Assembly (NCBI RefSeq): GCF_005406215.1
Contig: NZ_NXMA01000004.1
Span: 96,214-160,213, forward strand
Direction of reading: 5' to 3'
Source: Campylobacter aviculae
GTDB taxonomy: Bacteria; Campylobacterota; Campylobacteria; Campylobacterales; Campylobacteraceae
Length of the DNA stretch: 64,000 nt
Both the position numbers and the translations under genes were made by a program. Under the pieces are notes generated by a model. That model saw only the letters and a list, made by a program, of their open reading frames with translations. It did not search any database and was not told the DNA's origin. Positions 1 to 8,719 of this stretch are shown here, one piece after another (position 1 is the first letter of the stretch; every line of letters begins with the position of its first letter).

Positions 1-1730
1 GAAGGTAGATTGATAACACTCATAATAACACCCTGATCTTCAGAAGGAACAAGAGAACTTGGGACTATTTTGTAAAGATAAAAAATCGCACCAAGTAAAA
101 TACAAAAAATTAGTACAAAACGTACAGCTCTTTTTAGCATATAAGCTACACCCGCACTAAACACCGAAGTGCTCCAGTCAAAAAAGTCATTGAATTTTTG
201 GACAAAATAAAAAGGTTTGGACTCGTTTCTCGTTAAAAAAAGCGCGGACAAAGAAGGAGTTAAGGTAAGTGCGACAAATCCTGAAATAGCTACAGAAATT
301 GCTAAGGTCAAAGCAAATTGCCTTTGAATTTCTCCCACAAATCCGGAAATAAAAGAAACAGGTATGAATACAGCACAAAGAACAAGAACAATAGAAATAA
401 CTGGAGAGCTTACCTCTTCCATTGCTTGAATTGCAGCATTTTTAACTGAAATATCAGGATTTGTGTGCATAATCCTATCAATATTTTCAACAACTATAAT
501 TGCATCATCAACAACTATACCAATAGCCAACACAAGTGCAAAAAGTGTCAAAAGGTTAATGCTAAAACCAAACAAATAAAGTATTGCGAAAGTTCCTAAT
601 AAAGAAACAGGAACTGCGATCATTGGTATAATGGTTGATTTGAAATTTTTCAAGAAAAGATACATAACAATAAGGACTAAAATTAATGCTTCAACGAAAG
701 TTTTAATAACTTCTTTAATGGAAGCTTTGACAAAGATTGTTGTATCAAAAGGAACATCATATTTTAAACCTTGAGGAAAATTTTTAGAAAGTTCTTCTAG
801 TTTTTCACTAACCAACCTTGCTGTATTGACTGCATTGGCACCAGATTGTAAATTAATGATGATCGGAACAGCTGTTTTTGTCCCTAAACGTCCTGTTGAT
901 CGGTATTCTTGAGAACCTATTTCTACATTAGCTATGTCTTTAATTCTTAAAAAAGATCCGTCTTTATTAACTCTTAGAATAATATTTTCAAATTCTTGAG
1001 GGCTTTTTAACCTTCCTTCCATAGTAATAGAAAGCACTTGTGGAGATTTTTGAGTTACAGGCTCTTCCCCAATTTTTCCTGTTGCGTATTGAGCATTTTG
1101 CTCATTTACAGCATTGATAACATCACTTGCTGTAACACCAAATTTATTAAGTAAATCGGGCTTAAGCCAAATTCTCATTGAATAATTTTTTCCACCTATT
1201 GCAGAAGCATCTCCAACACCTGGAATTCTTTTTAATTCATCTAAAATATTTAAAGTAGTATAATTAAAGATATCTATATCACTCATTGAATTGTCTTCAG
1301 AATAGATTGAAACTACTTCAAGTATTGAAGAGGAGGATTTTCTGACAGTAACTCCGAGTTTTTTTACCGCTTCTGGAAGTTTTGCAGTAGCGGCTGAAAT
1401 TCTATTATTTACATTTACTGTTGCTTGATCAGGATCAGTTCCTATATCAAAATAAACTGTCAGTTTCATTTGTCCTGAGGAACTAGTAGAGTCCATATAA
1501 ATCATATCATCTACACCATTGATCGCATCTTCAATAGGTGTAGCAACGGTTGATGCAATAGTTTGTGCATCTGCTCCTGTATAGGTAGCACTTACTTGCA
1601 CGGTAGGAGGGGTTAAAGAAGGATATTGTTCTATAGGTAAATTTAATAAACCAATAGCTCCAGAAATTGAAATAATAATGGCAACAACAGAGGCGAATAT
1701 CGGTCTTTCTATAAAGAATTTAGAAAACAT
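1..1730 (-). CDS. cmeB: CmeB, RND multidrug efflux inner-membrane transporter (5' part, runs off the window)
   Basis: Reading the complement from 1730 gives a continuous frame that leaves the window at position 1, about 576 of the roughly 1040 residues usual for RND pumps. It starts MFSKFFIERPIFA, the typical RND first transmembrane entry, and contains the TM4 proton-relay motif GIVVDDAIIVVEN (complement of about 490-530). The protein is the proton-driven pump of the CmeABC tripartite efflux system, exporting bile salts and many antibiotics from membrane and periplasm. Its ATG shares one base with the cmeA stop codon, so the two are translationally coupled. The C-terminal half and cmeC lie outside the window. 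Confidence 0.95.
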   Translation of the reverse strand, partial: MFSKFFIERPIFASVVAIIISISGAIGLLNLPIEQYPSLTPPTVQVSATYTGADAQTIASTVATPIEDAINGVDDMIYMDSTSSSGQMKLTVYFDIGTDPDQATVNVNNRISAATAKLPEAVKKLGVTVRKSSSSILEVVSIYSEDNSMSDIDIFNYTTLNILDELKRIPGVGDASAIGGKNYSMRIWLKPDLLNKFGVTASDVINAVNEQNAQYATGKIGEEPVTQKSPQVLSITMEGRLKSPQEFENIILRVNKDGSFLRIKDIANVEIGSQEYRSTGRLGTKTAVPIIINLQSGANAVNTARLVSEKLEELSKNFPQGLKYDVPFDTTIFVKASIKEVIKTFVEALILVLIVMYLFLKNFKSTIIPMIAVPVSLLGTFAILYLFGFSINLLTLFALVLAIGIVVDDAIIVVENIDRIMHTNPDISVKNAAIQAMEEVSSPVISIVLVLCAVFIPVSFISGFVGEIQRQFALTLAISVAISGFVALTLTPSLSALFLTRNESKPFYFVQKFNDFFDWSTSVFSAGVAYMLKRAVRFVLIFCILLGAIFYLYKIVPSSLVPSEDQGVIMSVINLP

Positions 1731-2833
1731 TATTTACTCCCAATTTCCTGAACGCTAGAGCCAATATGAATTTTTTTGAAATTATCTAAAATGATTTTAT
1801 CATTTTCTTTAAGCCCAGAATCAATTATGGCATATTCATTGGTCTGATAATTAATGTGTATTGGAGTTTTTGCGACCTTGCCATTAGCTATTGTATAAAC
1901 ATAAACTTCATTTTGGTCTTGTTTTATAGCACTTTGTGGAATTTTAAAACCATTTTTTTGAACAAAACCTTCAGAAGTGATTGTAGCAAAAGATCCTGGT
2001 AGAAGCATAGAGCTATTATTATCAAAAACAGCTTTAGCTTTAACTGTTCCACTATCTGAATCAATAACTGAATCAATAAAATAGAGTTTTCCTTGAAATT
2101 TTTGACCATTAAGATTTAAAGTCGCGTGGATATTGTCCAAATTCCATCTACCATCTTGAGTATTACGGATTATATCAAGTTTATCAGTATCTGAAATATA
2201 AAATTCTGCATAAATTTGATTTAAATTTGTAACCCTTACAAGATCTGTTGAAGAAGCATTGACATAATCGCCTATATTAATTAAAGCATCACCTACAACT
2301 CCATCAAAGGGAGCCTTAATTTCTGTATGTTCTAGATCGATTTTCATATTTTGCAAATCAGCCCTAGCACTAGCAAGATTTGCCTTTGCATTGTTAAAAG
2401 TAGCTAAAGTATTGTCATATTCTTTTTTTGAAACAGCGCCTTTACTGAAAAGAATTTTCGATCGGTTATAGTCTTTGCTAGCATTTTCAAAATTTGCTCT
2501 AGCCATTAAGGCTTTTCCATAAGCTGAATCTACATTTGCTTTAAATTTGTCTTGTTCTATTATAAAAAGAGTTTGTCCTTCTTTAACTAAGTCTCCAGCC
2601 CGAAAAAGTTTATCTTTGATAACCCCGCTAACTTGTGGTTTAATAATAACATCATAATCACTAACAAGTTTTGCCGGATAAGTAAAAGCAAGTGGTAAAT
2701 TTTCAGCCTTAGCATACATAACACTGACAGGCTGTGGCGGCATTTGCATTTTAGGGGTTTCTTTTTTATCACAAGCAGAAAATAAAAACATAATACTTAC
2801 AATTAAAAGAATATTTTTTCTAAATAAAATCAT
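1730..2833 (-). CDS. cmeA: CmeA, periplasmic membrane-fusion adaptor of the CmeABC efflux pump
   Basis: This 367-residue lipoprotein has a short hydrophobic signal and a lipobox ending LFSAC at residue 21. It then shows the adaptor-family order: a biotinyl-lipoyl half (VIIKPQVSGVI), a long alpha-hairpin (residues about 100-165) and a second lipoyl/beta-barrel part (IKAPFDGVVGDALINIGDYV). It links CmeB in the inner membrane to the outer-membrane channel CmeC. It follows cmeR on the same strand after a 135-base gap holding the promoter and operator. The complement of about 2841-2845 supplies an AAGG ribosome-binding site. Several positions differ from the C. jejuni CmeA I remember, which argues for a related species or a divergent allele. 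Confidence 0.95.
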   Translation of the reverse strand: MILFRKNILLIVSIMFLFSACDKKETPKMQMPPQPVSVMYAKAENLPLAFTYPAKLVSDYDVIIKPQVSGVIKDKLFRAGDLVKEGQTLFIIEQDKFKANVDSAYGKALMARANFENASKDYNRSKILFSKGAVSKKEYDNTLATFNNAKANLASARADLQNMKIDLEHTEIKAPFDGVVGDALINIGDYVNASSTDLVRVTNLNQIYAEFYISDTDKLDIIRNTQDGRWNLDNIHATLNLNGQKFQGKLYFIDSVIDSDSGTVKAKAVFDNNSSMLLPGSFATITSEGFVQKNGFKIPQSAIKQDQNEVYVYTIANGKVAKTPIHINYQTNEYAIIDSGLKENDKIILDNFKKIHIGSSVQEIGSK

Positions 2834-2883
2834 TTTTTAACCTTAAAAATTATTTTATAAATCCATAAAAATTCGGAAATTCT

Positions 2884-2901
2884 TTGTAATTTGGATTACA
2901 A
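2884..2901. promoter_or_regulatory. Palindromic operator, probable CmeR binding site
   Basis: TTGTAAT-TTGG-ATTACAA is a perfect 7+7 inverted repeat in the cmeR-cmeA gap. C. jejuni CmeR is known to bind a TGTAAT...ATTACA inverted repeat in this gap to repress cmeABC. Here the palindrome lies just downstream of the best -10 boxes on the cmeA strand, so bound repressor would block initiation or early elongation. Assignment to CmeR rests on position and similarity to that site. Confidence 0.8.
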
Positions 2902-2921
2902 GAATTAAAAATCTATGAAGT

Positions 2922-2932
2922 ATTATATTATA
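2922..2932 (-). promoter_or_regulatory. Probable -10 region of the cmeABC promoter
   Basis: On the complement two overlapping TATAAT hexamers occur (2927-2932 and 2922-2927), about 90 bases before the cmeA start and just upstream of the operator palindrome. Campylobacter sigma70 promoters rely on such a -10 box with T-rich upstream DNA and often lack a clear -35, which fits here. Confidence 0.55.
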
Positions 2933-2949
2933 ATTTTTGTTAATAAATC

Positions 2950-2964
2950 TTTTTTTTTTTTTTT
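2950..2964. repeat. Homopolymeric A/T tract of 15 bases between cmeR and the cmeABC promoter
   Basis: Fifteen consecutive T on the plus strand (A on the cmeR/cmeA coding strand) begin four bases after the cmeR stop codon and lie about 20-40 bases upstream of the -10 boxes for cmeA. A tract of this length is prone to slipped-strand length change, and its position would alter promoter geometry or act as an UP-like element. Confidence 0.9.
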
Positions 2965-2968
2965 GAAA

Positions 2969-3607
2969 TTAGCTGATTGAAGTTTTGTTTACAAGTCCAT
3001 TTAAGAAAAGATCTACAATAAATTCTACATGCTCTTGTTGTTCTTTTTTATTCATTAAAGAAGAATTAGCTAAAACATTTAAAGTGTAATAAGGTTCTTT
3101 AAGCATGGCGCAAAAAGTAATTGCAAGTTTTAAAGAATTTTGTTGCAAGAATTCATTTTTTTCTTTTTTGAAAAGATCTATTAAGATATTATAAGCGAAA
3201 TATTGCTGATTGTTTGATATCCAGTTTTGTAAAATATTTTTTTTATCATAAACTAATGAAAATATCATTTTGCCTAAAGCGACTATTCGATTATTATTGT
3301 AAATATTTGTAAAGGTGATTCCAAAAGAGATTAGATTTTCTTTCAAGCTTTGATTTTCTAATATTTTAGTTTGAGATGCAATTAATTTAAAATGTTCTTG
3401 ACAAATATCGTCTAGAATTTCAAAAAACAAACCTTCCTTACCACGGAAACTTTCGTAAATATTAGAATAAGATCCGCCAGAAATTTTTACAATATCCTTT
3501 AAACTAGTTTCTTGAAATCCATTACTTAAAAAAAGTTCGCTAGCAATTTTTTTAATTTTACTTTTTCTAGTTAAGGATTTTTTTGAAACCGTTTTATTTG
3601 ATTTCAT
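2969..3607 (-). CDS. cmeR: CmeR, TetR-family repressor of cmeABC
   Basis: This 212-residue protein has an N-terminal TetR helix-turn-helix (residues about 17-60, with the recognition part SLKDIVKISGGSYSNIYESF) followed by the usual all-helical ligand domain. CmeR represses cmeABC and is released by bile salts and similar ligands. Its ATG overlaps the stop of the upstream ferredoxin gene by four bases, so it is cotranscribed from upstream, and its stop codon is followed at once by the A15 tract and the cmeA promoter. Length and order match cmeR of C. jejuni. Confidence 0.93.
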   Translation of the reverse strand: MKSNKTVSKKSLTRKSKIKKIASELFLSNGFQETSLKDIVKISGGSYSNIYESFRGKEGLFFEILDDICQEHFKLIASQTKILENQSLKENLISFGITFTNIYNNNRIVALGKMIFSLVYDKKNILQNWISNNQQYFAYNILIDLFKKEKNEFLQQNSLKLAITFCAMLKEPYYTLNVLANSSLMNKKEQQEHVEFIVDLFLNGLVNKTSIS

Positions 3608-4980
3608 ATTCCTTGTCCCACTTTTTCTAAAACCGTGCTTTTTGGATAGACAAAAATGGTTTTTCTAGAAATTGTAATTTTTTTGTCATCTTTAGCATAA
3701 GCTTTAATATGAAGTGGAAAAATAATATCTTTTTGATCATCATCTGCAAGTTTTTTAGTTGCTTTAATTACAACAATTTTTTTAACTTGTTCTCCAGCTT
3801 TTAAAATAAAGGGCTTGCTAGGACGGACAATTTCTATGCTATTGTCCATACCCTCTATTTTTGCTTCAAAATAATATTCATGTGTTTTAGAATCTGTATT
3901 TTGAAATAAAAAAGTATAGGCATTTGAAATTTCTACTTTGTCAGCTATATGTGAAATTTGATAAAGTTCACTACTACGATTGATATTTAAAAGCATGTAT
4001 TCTTTTTTGCCACTCATAAAAATCAAAACTGTAAATACGATTAAAAGTACTACAAGATAGGCAATAGTTCTAAAACGAAAGTATTTAATTTTACTATGTG
4101 TCTCTACGGCTTTAACACTTGTCCAATTAATTAAACTTGGGCGATTAAATTTATTTTGGACTTTAGAACAAGCATCGGCACACTCTAAGCAGTTGATACA
4201 TTCAAGTTGCATTCCTGCTCTAATATCAATGTGTGTTGGACACACGCTTACACACGCTTCGCAACCAATACATTCGCCTTGAGGTGGTTTTTTATGAAGT
4301 TTAAATTTACCATCAAATATAACTCCGCCACGTTTTTCATCGTAAATCACTTGCATAGTGTCGCGATCAAACATTACTGATTGTATTCTAGCATAGGGAC
4401 ATACATAAACACAGAATTTTTCTGCTAAATAAGTTACATCTAAAGTAAAAAGCAAACTTGCAAAAAATAAAATTCCAACCAAAAGAAAATGTTCGTTGGG
4501 GTTTTGTAGATAGGAAAAATAATCCTCAGGTGGAACAAAATACCAAAGCAAATTACTTACAGCTATTAAAGAAATAAAATAAAATAAAATGATTGCTATG
4601 CTTTTTTTTAAATATTCTCCGGAATATTCTTTTTGTTTATTATTAATATTTTTACGTATTTTTAAAAGTTTGGTTTGGATTAAATCTCTATAAATAACTC
4701 TAAAAATTGTTTGAGGGCAACTCCAAGCACACCATACTCTACCACCTAAAGTGGTTATAAAAAATATAGATAGAAAAAGAAGTATCAATACAAAAGGCAT
4801 AAGATAGAATTCTTGAGTTGAAAAGGAAACAAAAAATAAATTCAATTTAGAATGATCGAAACTCAAAAGAAAAAAATGATTCCCATTAATTTTTATAAAT
4901 GGCAAAATAAATATAAAAATAGTGATAATAAGATACATCAAGTAGCGTTTTTTTGTGTAGTTAGTAATATGCCCTTGCAT
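3604..4980 (-). CDS. CcoG/RdxA-like membrane polyferredoxin, cytochrome oxidase assembly
   Basis: The 458-residue protein has several transmembrane segments in its N-terminal half, including the CPQ motif in VWCAWSCPQTIF. Two cysteine clusters, CIGCEACVSVCP and CINCLECADAC, would bind [4Fe-4S] centres. A C-terminal periplasmic Ig-like domain follows, the CcoG (FixG/RdxA) layout. CcoG reduces copper for assembly of cbb3 oxidase. I start it at the ATG at 4980, which has AGAGG eight bases upstream, rather than a TTG two codons earlier. It overlaps cmeR by four bases. NCTC 11168 annotates the equivalent gene (Cj0369c) only as a ferredoxin-domain membrane protein. Confidence 0.85.
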   Translation of the reverse strand: MQGHITNYTKKRYLMYLIITIFIFILPFIKINGNHFFLLSFDHSKLNLFFVSFSTQEFYLMPFVLILLFLSIFFITTLGGRVWCAWSCPQTIFRVIYRDLIQTKLLKIRKNINNKQKEYSGEYLKKSIAIILFYFISLIAVSNLLWYFVPPEDYFSYLQNPNEHFLLVGILFFASLLFTLDVTYLAEKFCVYVCPYARIQSVMFDRDTMQVIYDEKRGGVIFDGKFKLHKKPPQGECIGCEACVSVCPTHIDIRAGMQLECINCLECADACSKVQNKFNRPSLINWTSVKAVETHSKIKYFRFRTIAYLVVLLIVFTVLIFMSGKKEYMLLNINRSSELYQISHIADKVEISNAYTFLFQNTDSKTHEYYFEAKIEGMDNSIEIVRPSKPFILKAGEQVKKIVVIKATKKLADDDQKDIIFPLHIKAYAKDDKKITISRKTIFVYPKSTVLEKVGQGI

Positions 4981-5076
4981 AGTCAAAACCTCTGTTTATT
5001 TTTTTATTTTATTATAGTTGAAAAAACTAAAATTTTTTTTAAATATTTTTTAAGTTATTCTTAATACGAAATATTT

Positions 5077-5082
5077 TATAAT
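5077..5082 (+). promoter_or_regulatory. -10 box (TATAAT) upstream of rpsU
   Basis: A perfect TATAAT lies 52 bases before the rpsU start inside AT-rich DNA, with no convincing -35, as is usual for Campylobacter sigma70 promoters. It stands in the divergent gap between the CcoG-like gene and rpsU. Confidence 0.5.
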
Positions 5083-5134
5083 AAGCCTTTCTTAATGAAA
5101 TATTAAATTTATCTATGGAAAGGTGGTGAGGATA

Positions 5135-5347
5135 GTGCCAGGAATTAAGGTGCATCCTAATGAGTCTTTTGACGAGGCATATCGTAAATTCAAAAAACAA
5201 GTAGATAGAAACCTTGTTGTTACTGAGGTTAGAGCAAGAAGGTTTTTTGAGCCTATGACTGAAATTCGTAAAAAACAAAAGATTTCAGCACGCAAGAAAA
5301 TGCTTAAAAGACTTTATATGCTTAGACGATATGAGTCAAGACTTTAA
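5135..5347 (+). CDS. rpsU: 30S ribosomal protein bS21
   Basis: From the GTG at 5135 this gives 70 residues beginning [19 protein letters not shown] and ending in the basic tail [12 protein letters not shown], the full length of bS21. An upstream in-frame GTG at 5123 would add four residues that the family does not have. AGGA four bases before the GTG serves as the ribosome-binding site. bS21 sits at the anti-Shine-Dalgarno side of the 30S subunit and aids initiation. The gene appears monocistronic, followed directly by a hairpin terminator. Confidence 0.95.
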   Translation: MPGIKVHPNESFDEAYRKFKKQVDRNLVVTEVRARRFFEPMTEIRKKQKISARKKMLKRLYMLRRYESRL

Positions 5348-5349
5348 CT

Positions 5350-5370
5350 CAAAAGCCTTTAAGGCTTTTG
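5350..5370 (+). terminator. Hairpin terminator after rpsU
   Basis: CAAAAGCCTT and AAGGCTTTTG form a perfect 10-base palindrome around one T, three bases after the rpsU stop. The tight turn means the innermost pairs must open, and the T-rich right arm supplies the U-run. Confidence 0.75.
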
Positions 5371-5512
5371 GGAAAATACTTCATTAACTTACGAGAAAAT
5401 TATCGTTTTTCATATTCTTTAAAAATATAAAATTTCAATTGATTATAAAGAATGAATTTATTATTTTTTGTTAGAATTGATTATTAATTTTTAATTTTTA
5501 GGAAATATTATT

Positions 5513-6106
5513 ATGAAAAAAGTTAAGAAAATCATTCAAATTGGCATGATTGGTGGCTTAGCAGCTGTAGCTGGAGGTAGTTTAGTAGCTTGTAGTGATA
5601 ATAATTCAGATACTTTAAATCAAGCAGCAAACACTCAAGGTGCTTTTGTTATTATAGAAGAAATTGCTCCAGGACAATACAAAATAAAAGATCAATATCC
5701 AAGTGATGAAACTAGAGTAGTCTTGAAAGATCTTAATGGAACTGAGAGAATTTTGTCTAAAGAAGAAATGGATGCACTTATAAAGGAAGAAGCGGCTAAA
5801 ATTGATAATGGGACTTCCAATTTAACTCAAAGCAATGGGCAAATCAGTAGCGGTGGTTTAGGTTTGGGTGAAACTTTACTTGCAAGTGCTGCAGGTGCTA
5901 TTTTAGGAAGTTGGATAGGTTCTAAGCTTTTTGGAAATCAAAATTTTATGAATCAACAACGCGGTGCTTTTTCAAATCAAAGTGCTTACCAAAGAAGTGT
6001 TAATAGTTTTAATAAAGCAAGCACAAGTAAATCTTCAAGCTCTGCTCGATCCGGATTTTTTAAGAGTAGCTCTAAAACGAATTCTGGAATCGGTTTTGGT
6101 TCTTAA
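5513..6106 (+). CDS. UPF0323-family lipoprotein with glycine-zipper segment
   Basis: This 197-residue protein has a signal peptide with lipobox SLVAC (Cys about residue 27), a polar middle part, a glycine-rich hydrophobic stretch (about 121-145, ASAAGAILGSWIGSKLFG, a glycine-zipper pattern) and a Ser/Asn-rich tail ending SGIGFGS. It matches the UPF0323 lipoprotein Cj0371 of C. jejuni, which has been linked to motility and virulence phenotypes. It is nine bases upstream of the glutathionylspermidine-synthase-like gene, recalling the ygiB-ygiC pair of E. coli. The biochemical role is unknown. Confidence 0.85.
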   Translation: MKKVKKIIQIGMIGGLAAVAGGSLVACSDNNSDTLNQAANTQGAFVIIEEIAPGQYKIKDQYPSDETRVVLKDLNGTERILSKEEMDALIKEEAAKIDNGTSNLTQSNGQISSGGLGLGETLLASAAGAILGSWIGSKLFGNQNFMNQQRGAFSNQSAYQRSVNSFNKASTSKSSSSARSGFFKSSSKTNSGIGFGS

Positions 6107-6115
6107 AGGTGCTGT

Positions 6116-7285
6116 ATGAAATTTTTACAAGTAAATAAACTTCAAAAAGATTATCTAGAAAAAATAGGTTTTTCTTGGCATACCGATGAAGATGGAAGTG
6201 ATTATATCAGTGATAAATTAGTATGTGTGAAAGAAAATGAAGCAAATGCTTATTATGAAGCAGTAAATGAACTTTATGATATGTTTATAGCTGCAGCACA
6301 AAATGTGATCGATAATAATCGTTTTGATGAATTGGGTATTCCTTTCAATCTTATAGACGCTATTAAAATGAGTTGGGAAAATGAAGTGCATTGGCATTTA
6401 TATGGGCGTTTTGATCTTGCAGGAGGTTTAGATGGTAAGCCTATAAAACTTTTAGAATTTAATGCAGATACTCCAACCGCACTTTTTGAAAGTGCAATTT
6501 TACAATGGGCAATCTTAAAACAAAACGATATGGACGAAAGTGCTCAATTTAATAGTATTTATGAAAGCCTGATGGACAATTTTAAAAGGTTAATTACTCT
6601 TGAAGAAAATGTGTTTGATTTTGAGTCGCGTTATGAAGGCTGGAAAATTCTTTTTTCAAATATAGCAGGCAGTCAAGAAGAAGAAATTACAACAAAATTA
6701 CTTGAACATATTGCCAAAGAAACAGGCTTTCAAACTAATTTTTCTTATGTGGATGAGGTAGAATTTAGCGAAGAAGGTATTTTCAAAGATGGAATCAATT
6801 ATGAATATTGGTTTAAATTGATTCCTTGGGAAGATATAGCGATAGAAGAAGGGGATCTTGCTATGCTTTTAACGCAGATCATGCGTAATCAAAAGGCCAT
6901 CATTTTAAATCCTGCTTATACTTTGTTATTTCAATCAAAAGGCATTATGAAAATTTTATGGGAGCTTTATCCAAATCACCCTTTGCTTTTAGAAACGCAA
7001 GATAAGCCTTTGACTGGGAAAGCTTATGTTAAAAAACCAGTTTTTGGTAGAGAAGGTGCGAATATAAGTATTGTTAAAGATGAAGAGATTGTAAAAGAAA
7101 ACAAAGGACCTTACGAGAATAATCAATTTATTTATCAAGAATACATAGAACTTAATTCGCACGAAAATGAATATTATCAAGCCGGAGTATTTTTTGCTTA
7201 TGAAGGATGTGGTTTGGGATTTAGAAAAGGTGGAATGATACTCGATAATTCTTCAAAATTTGTTGGACATATTATCAAGGAGTAA
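6116..7285 (+). CDS. Glutathionylspermidine synthase-like ATP-grasp ligase (YgiC/YjfC family)
   Basis: The 389-residue protein is one ATP-grasp synthetase domain. Visible family features are the acidic substrate segment KLLEFNADTPTALFESA (about 118-134), the nucleotide-binding stretch YVKKPVFGREGANI (about 303-316) and the late YQEY-I-L strand. It resembles the C-terminal synthetase half of E. coli Gsp synthase/amidase but lacks the CHAP amidase half, as in YgiC and YjfC, whose substrates are not established. It lies between the UPF0323 lipoprotein and a 2-hydroxyacid dehydrogenase with gaps of 9 and 3 bases, so the three form one operon. Confidence 0.85.
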   Translation: MKFLQVNKLQKDYLEKIGFSWHTDEDGSDYISDKLVCVKENEANAYYEAVNELYDMFIAAAQNVIDNNRFDELGIPFNLIDAIKMSWENEVHWHLYGRFDLAGGLDGKPIKLLEFNADTPTALFESAILQWAILKQNDMDESAQFNSIYESLMDNFKRLITLEENVFDFESRYEGWKILFSNIAGSQEEEITTKLLEHIAKETGFQTNFSYVDEVEFSEEGIFKDGINYEYWFKLIPWEDIAIEEGDLAMLLTQIMRNQKAIILNPAYTLLFQSKGIMKILWELYPNHPLLLETQDKPLTGKAYVKKPVFGREGANISIVKDEEIVKENKGPYENNQFIYQEYIELNSHENEYYQAGVFFAYEGCGLGFRKGGMILDNSSKFVGHIIKE

Positions 7286-7288
7286 AAG

Positions 7289-8227
7289 ATGAAAATAGTA
7301 TGTTTAGATGTGGCAACTTTAGGAAATTACAATTTTAGTGTTTTTGAAAAATTCGGAGAAGTAAAGCTTTATGATGTTACAGAGAATAAAGAGCAAGTTA
7401 TTGATCGTTTAAAAGATGCAGATGTGGCGATGACTAATAAGGTAGTGATTGATAAAGAAGTGATGAATTCTTGCCCTAAGTTAAAACTTATATTAGAAAC
7501 TGCTACAGGATTAAACAACATTGATGTTGATTATGCTAAAGAAAAAGATATCATTGTAAAGAATGTTGCAGGTTATTCTACAATGAGTGTTGTACAACAC
7601 ACTTTTGCTTTAATTTTTGCTTTTTTAAACTATATCCCTTATTATGATCAATGGGTTAAAGATGGAAAATGGTGTAAAAGTCCTATTTTTACAGATTTTA
7701 GTAGAATCTTAACGAGCATGGAAGGTAAAAAACATGGTATCATAGGACTTGGTTCTATAGGTAAAGAAGTGGCTAAAATTTCAAAGGCTTTTGGGGCTAA
7801 AATTTATTATTATTCCACTAGTGGGGCAAATAAAAATTCTGAATTTGATTGCTTAGAATTGGATGAACTTTTGAAAATTTGCGATATTGTAAGTATCCAC
7901 GCTCCTTTAAATAATAAGACTATAAATTTGTTACACTTAGAAAAATTGAAATTGCTAAAAGATAATGCAGTTTTGATTAATGTGGGTAGAGGCGGTATTA
8001 TTAATGAGTTAGATTTAGCTAAAATTATAGATGAAAAAGATATTCGGGTTGGACTTGATGTATTAGAAAGAGAACCTATGGTTGAAAATCACCCTCTTTT
8101 AAAGATTAAAAATAAAGAAAATCTTATCATTACTCCTCATGTTGCTTGGGCTTCCAAGGATGCTGTTGATACTTTGATGAGTAGAGTATATGAAAATCTT
8201 GAAGAATGGATAAAAAATGGCAAGTGA
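7289..8227 (+). CDS. D-isomer-specific 2-hydroxyacid dehydrogenase
   Basis: This 312-residue enzyme has the family's split catalytic domain and a central NAD-binding Rossmann fold with [15 protein letters not shown] (about 149-163). The signature [14 protein letters not shown] (about 230-243) and the catalytic His in ITPHVAW near the C-terminus are present. It should reduce a 2-ketoacid or oxidise a D-2-hydroxyacid with NAD(P); substrate is not deducible. An AAGGAG site precedes the ATG, and the 3' end overlaps yajQ by 11 bases, indicating cotranscription. Confidence 0.88.
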   Translation: MKIVCLDVATLGNYNFSVFEKFGEVKLYDVTENKEQVIDRLKDADVAMTNKVVIDKEVMNSCPKLKLILETATGLNNIDVDYAKEKDIIVKNVAGYSTMSVVQHTFALIFAFLNYIPYYDQWVKDGKWCKSPIFTDFSRILTSMEGKKHGIIGLGSIGKEVAKISKAFGAKIYYYSTSGANKNSEFDCLELDELLKICDIVSIHAPLNNKTINLLHLEKLKLLKDNAVLINVGRGGIINELDLAKIIDEKDIRVGLDVLEREPMVENHPLLKIKNKENLIITPHVAWASKDAVDTLMSRVYENLEEWIKNGK

Positions 8228-8708
8228 ACATAGTTTTGATATTTCAGCAGCAATTGACAAGCAAGAATTGAAAAATGCTTTTGAGCAGGCAAAAAAAGAA
8301 TTGGATTCTAGATATGATTTAAAAGGCATTAAAACTGAAATTCAATTTAATGAAAAAGATAGCATTTTTAAACTCAGCTCTTCTAGCGAATCAAAACTTG
8401 ATGTTTTAAAAGATATTGTTATTTCTAAACTTATTAAAAGGGGTATTAATTCTAATGCTATTAAAGAGCTTTCTCGTGAAAATGGAGCTATGTTTCATTT
8501 AAATTTAAAAGCAAATGATAGCATAGATAATGAAAATGCCAAGAAAATTAATAAGGCTATAAAAGAGAGCAAGTTAAAAGTAAATTCTTCAATCAGAGGA
8601 GATGAAATTCGTGTTGTGGCAAAGCAAATTGATGATTTGCAAGCTGTGATGAAAATTGTTCGCGAGCTTGATTTGGAATTAAATATTAGTTTTAAAAATT
8701 TAAAATAA
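8217..8708 (+). CDS. yajQ: YajQ-family nucleotide-binding protein
   Basis: At 163 residues, with [21 protein letters not shown] at the start and [27 protein letters not shown] near the end (split here around the family's second RNP-like fold), this is a full-length YajQ. Members bind nucleotides, and the Xanthomonas homologue binds cyclic di-GMP and acts through a transcription factor. Here only the family is certain. It overlaps the dehydrogenase gene and is 11 bases upstream of a lipoprotein gene. Confidence 0.92.
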   Translation: MASEHSFDISAAIDKQELKNAFEQAKKELDSRYDLKGIKTEIQFNEKDSIFKLSSSSESKLDVLKDIVISKLIKRGINSNAIKELSRENGAMFHLNLKANDSIDNENAKKINKAIKESKLKVNSSIRGDEIRVVAKQIDDLQAVMKIVRELDLELNISFKNLK

Positions 8709-8719
8709 GGCTAAAACTT

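Noticed and set aside
187..378. Short open frame on the minus strand inside the cmeB region
   Set aside because: It is out of frame with cmeB, whose continuous frame and RND motifs cover the same DNA; the product has no recognisable features.
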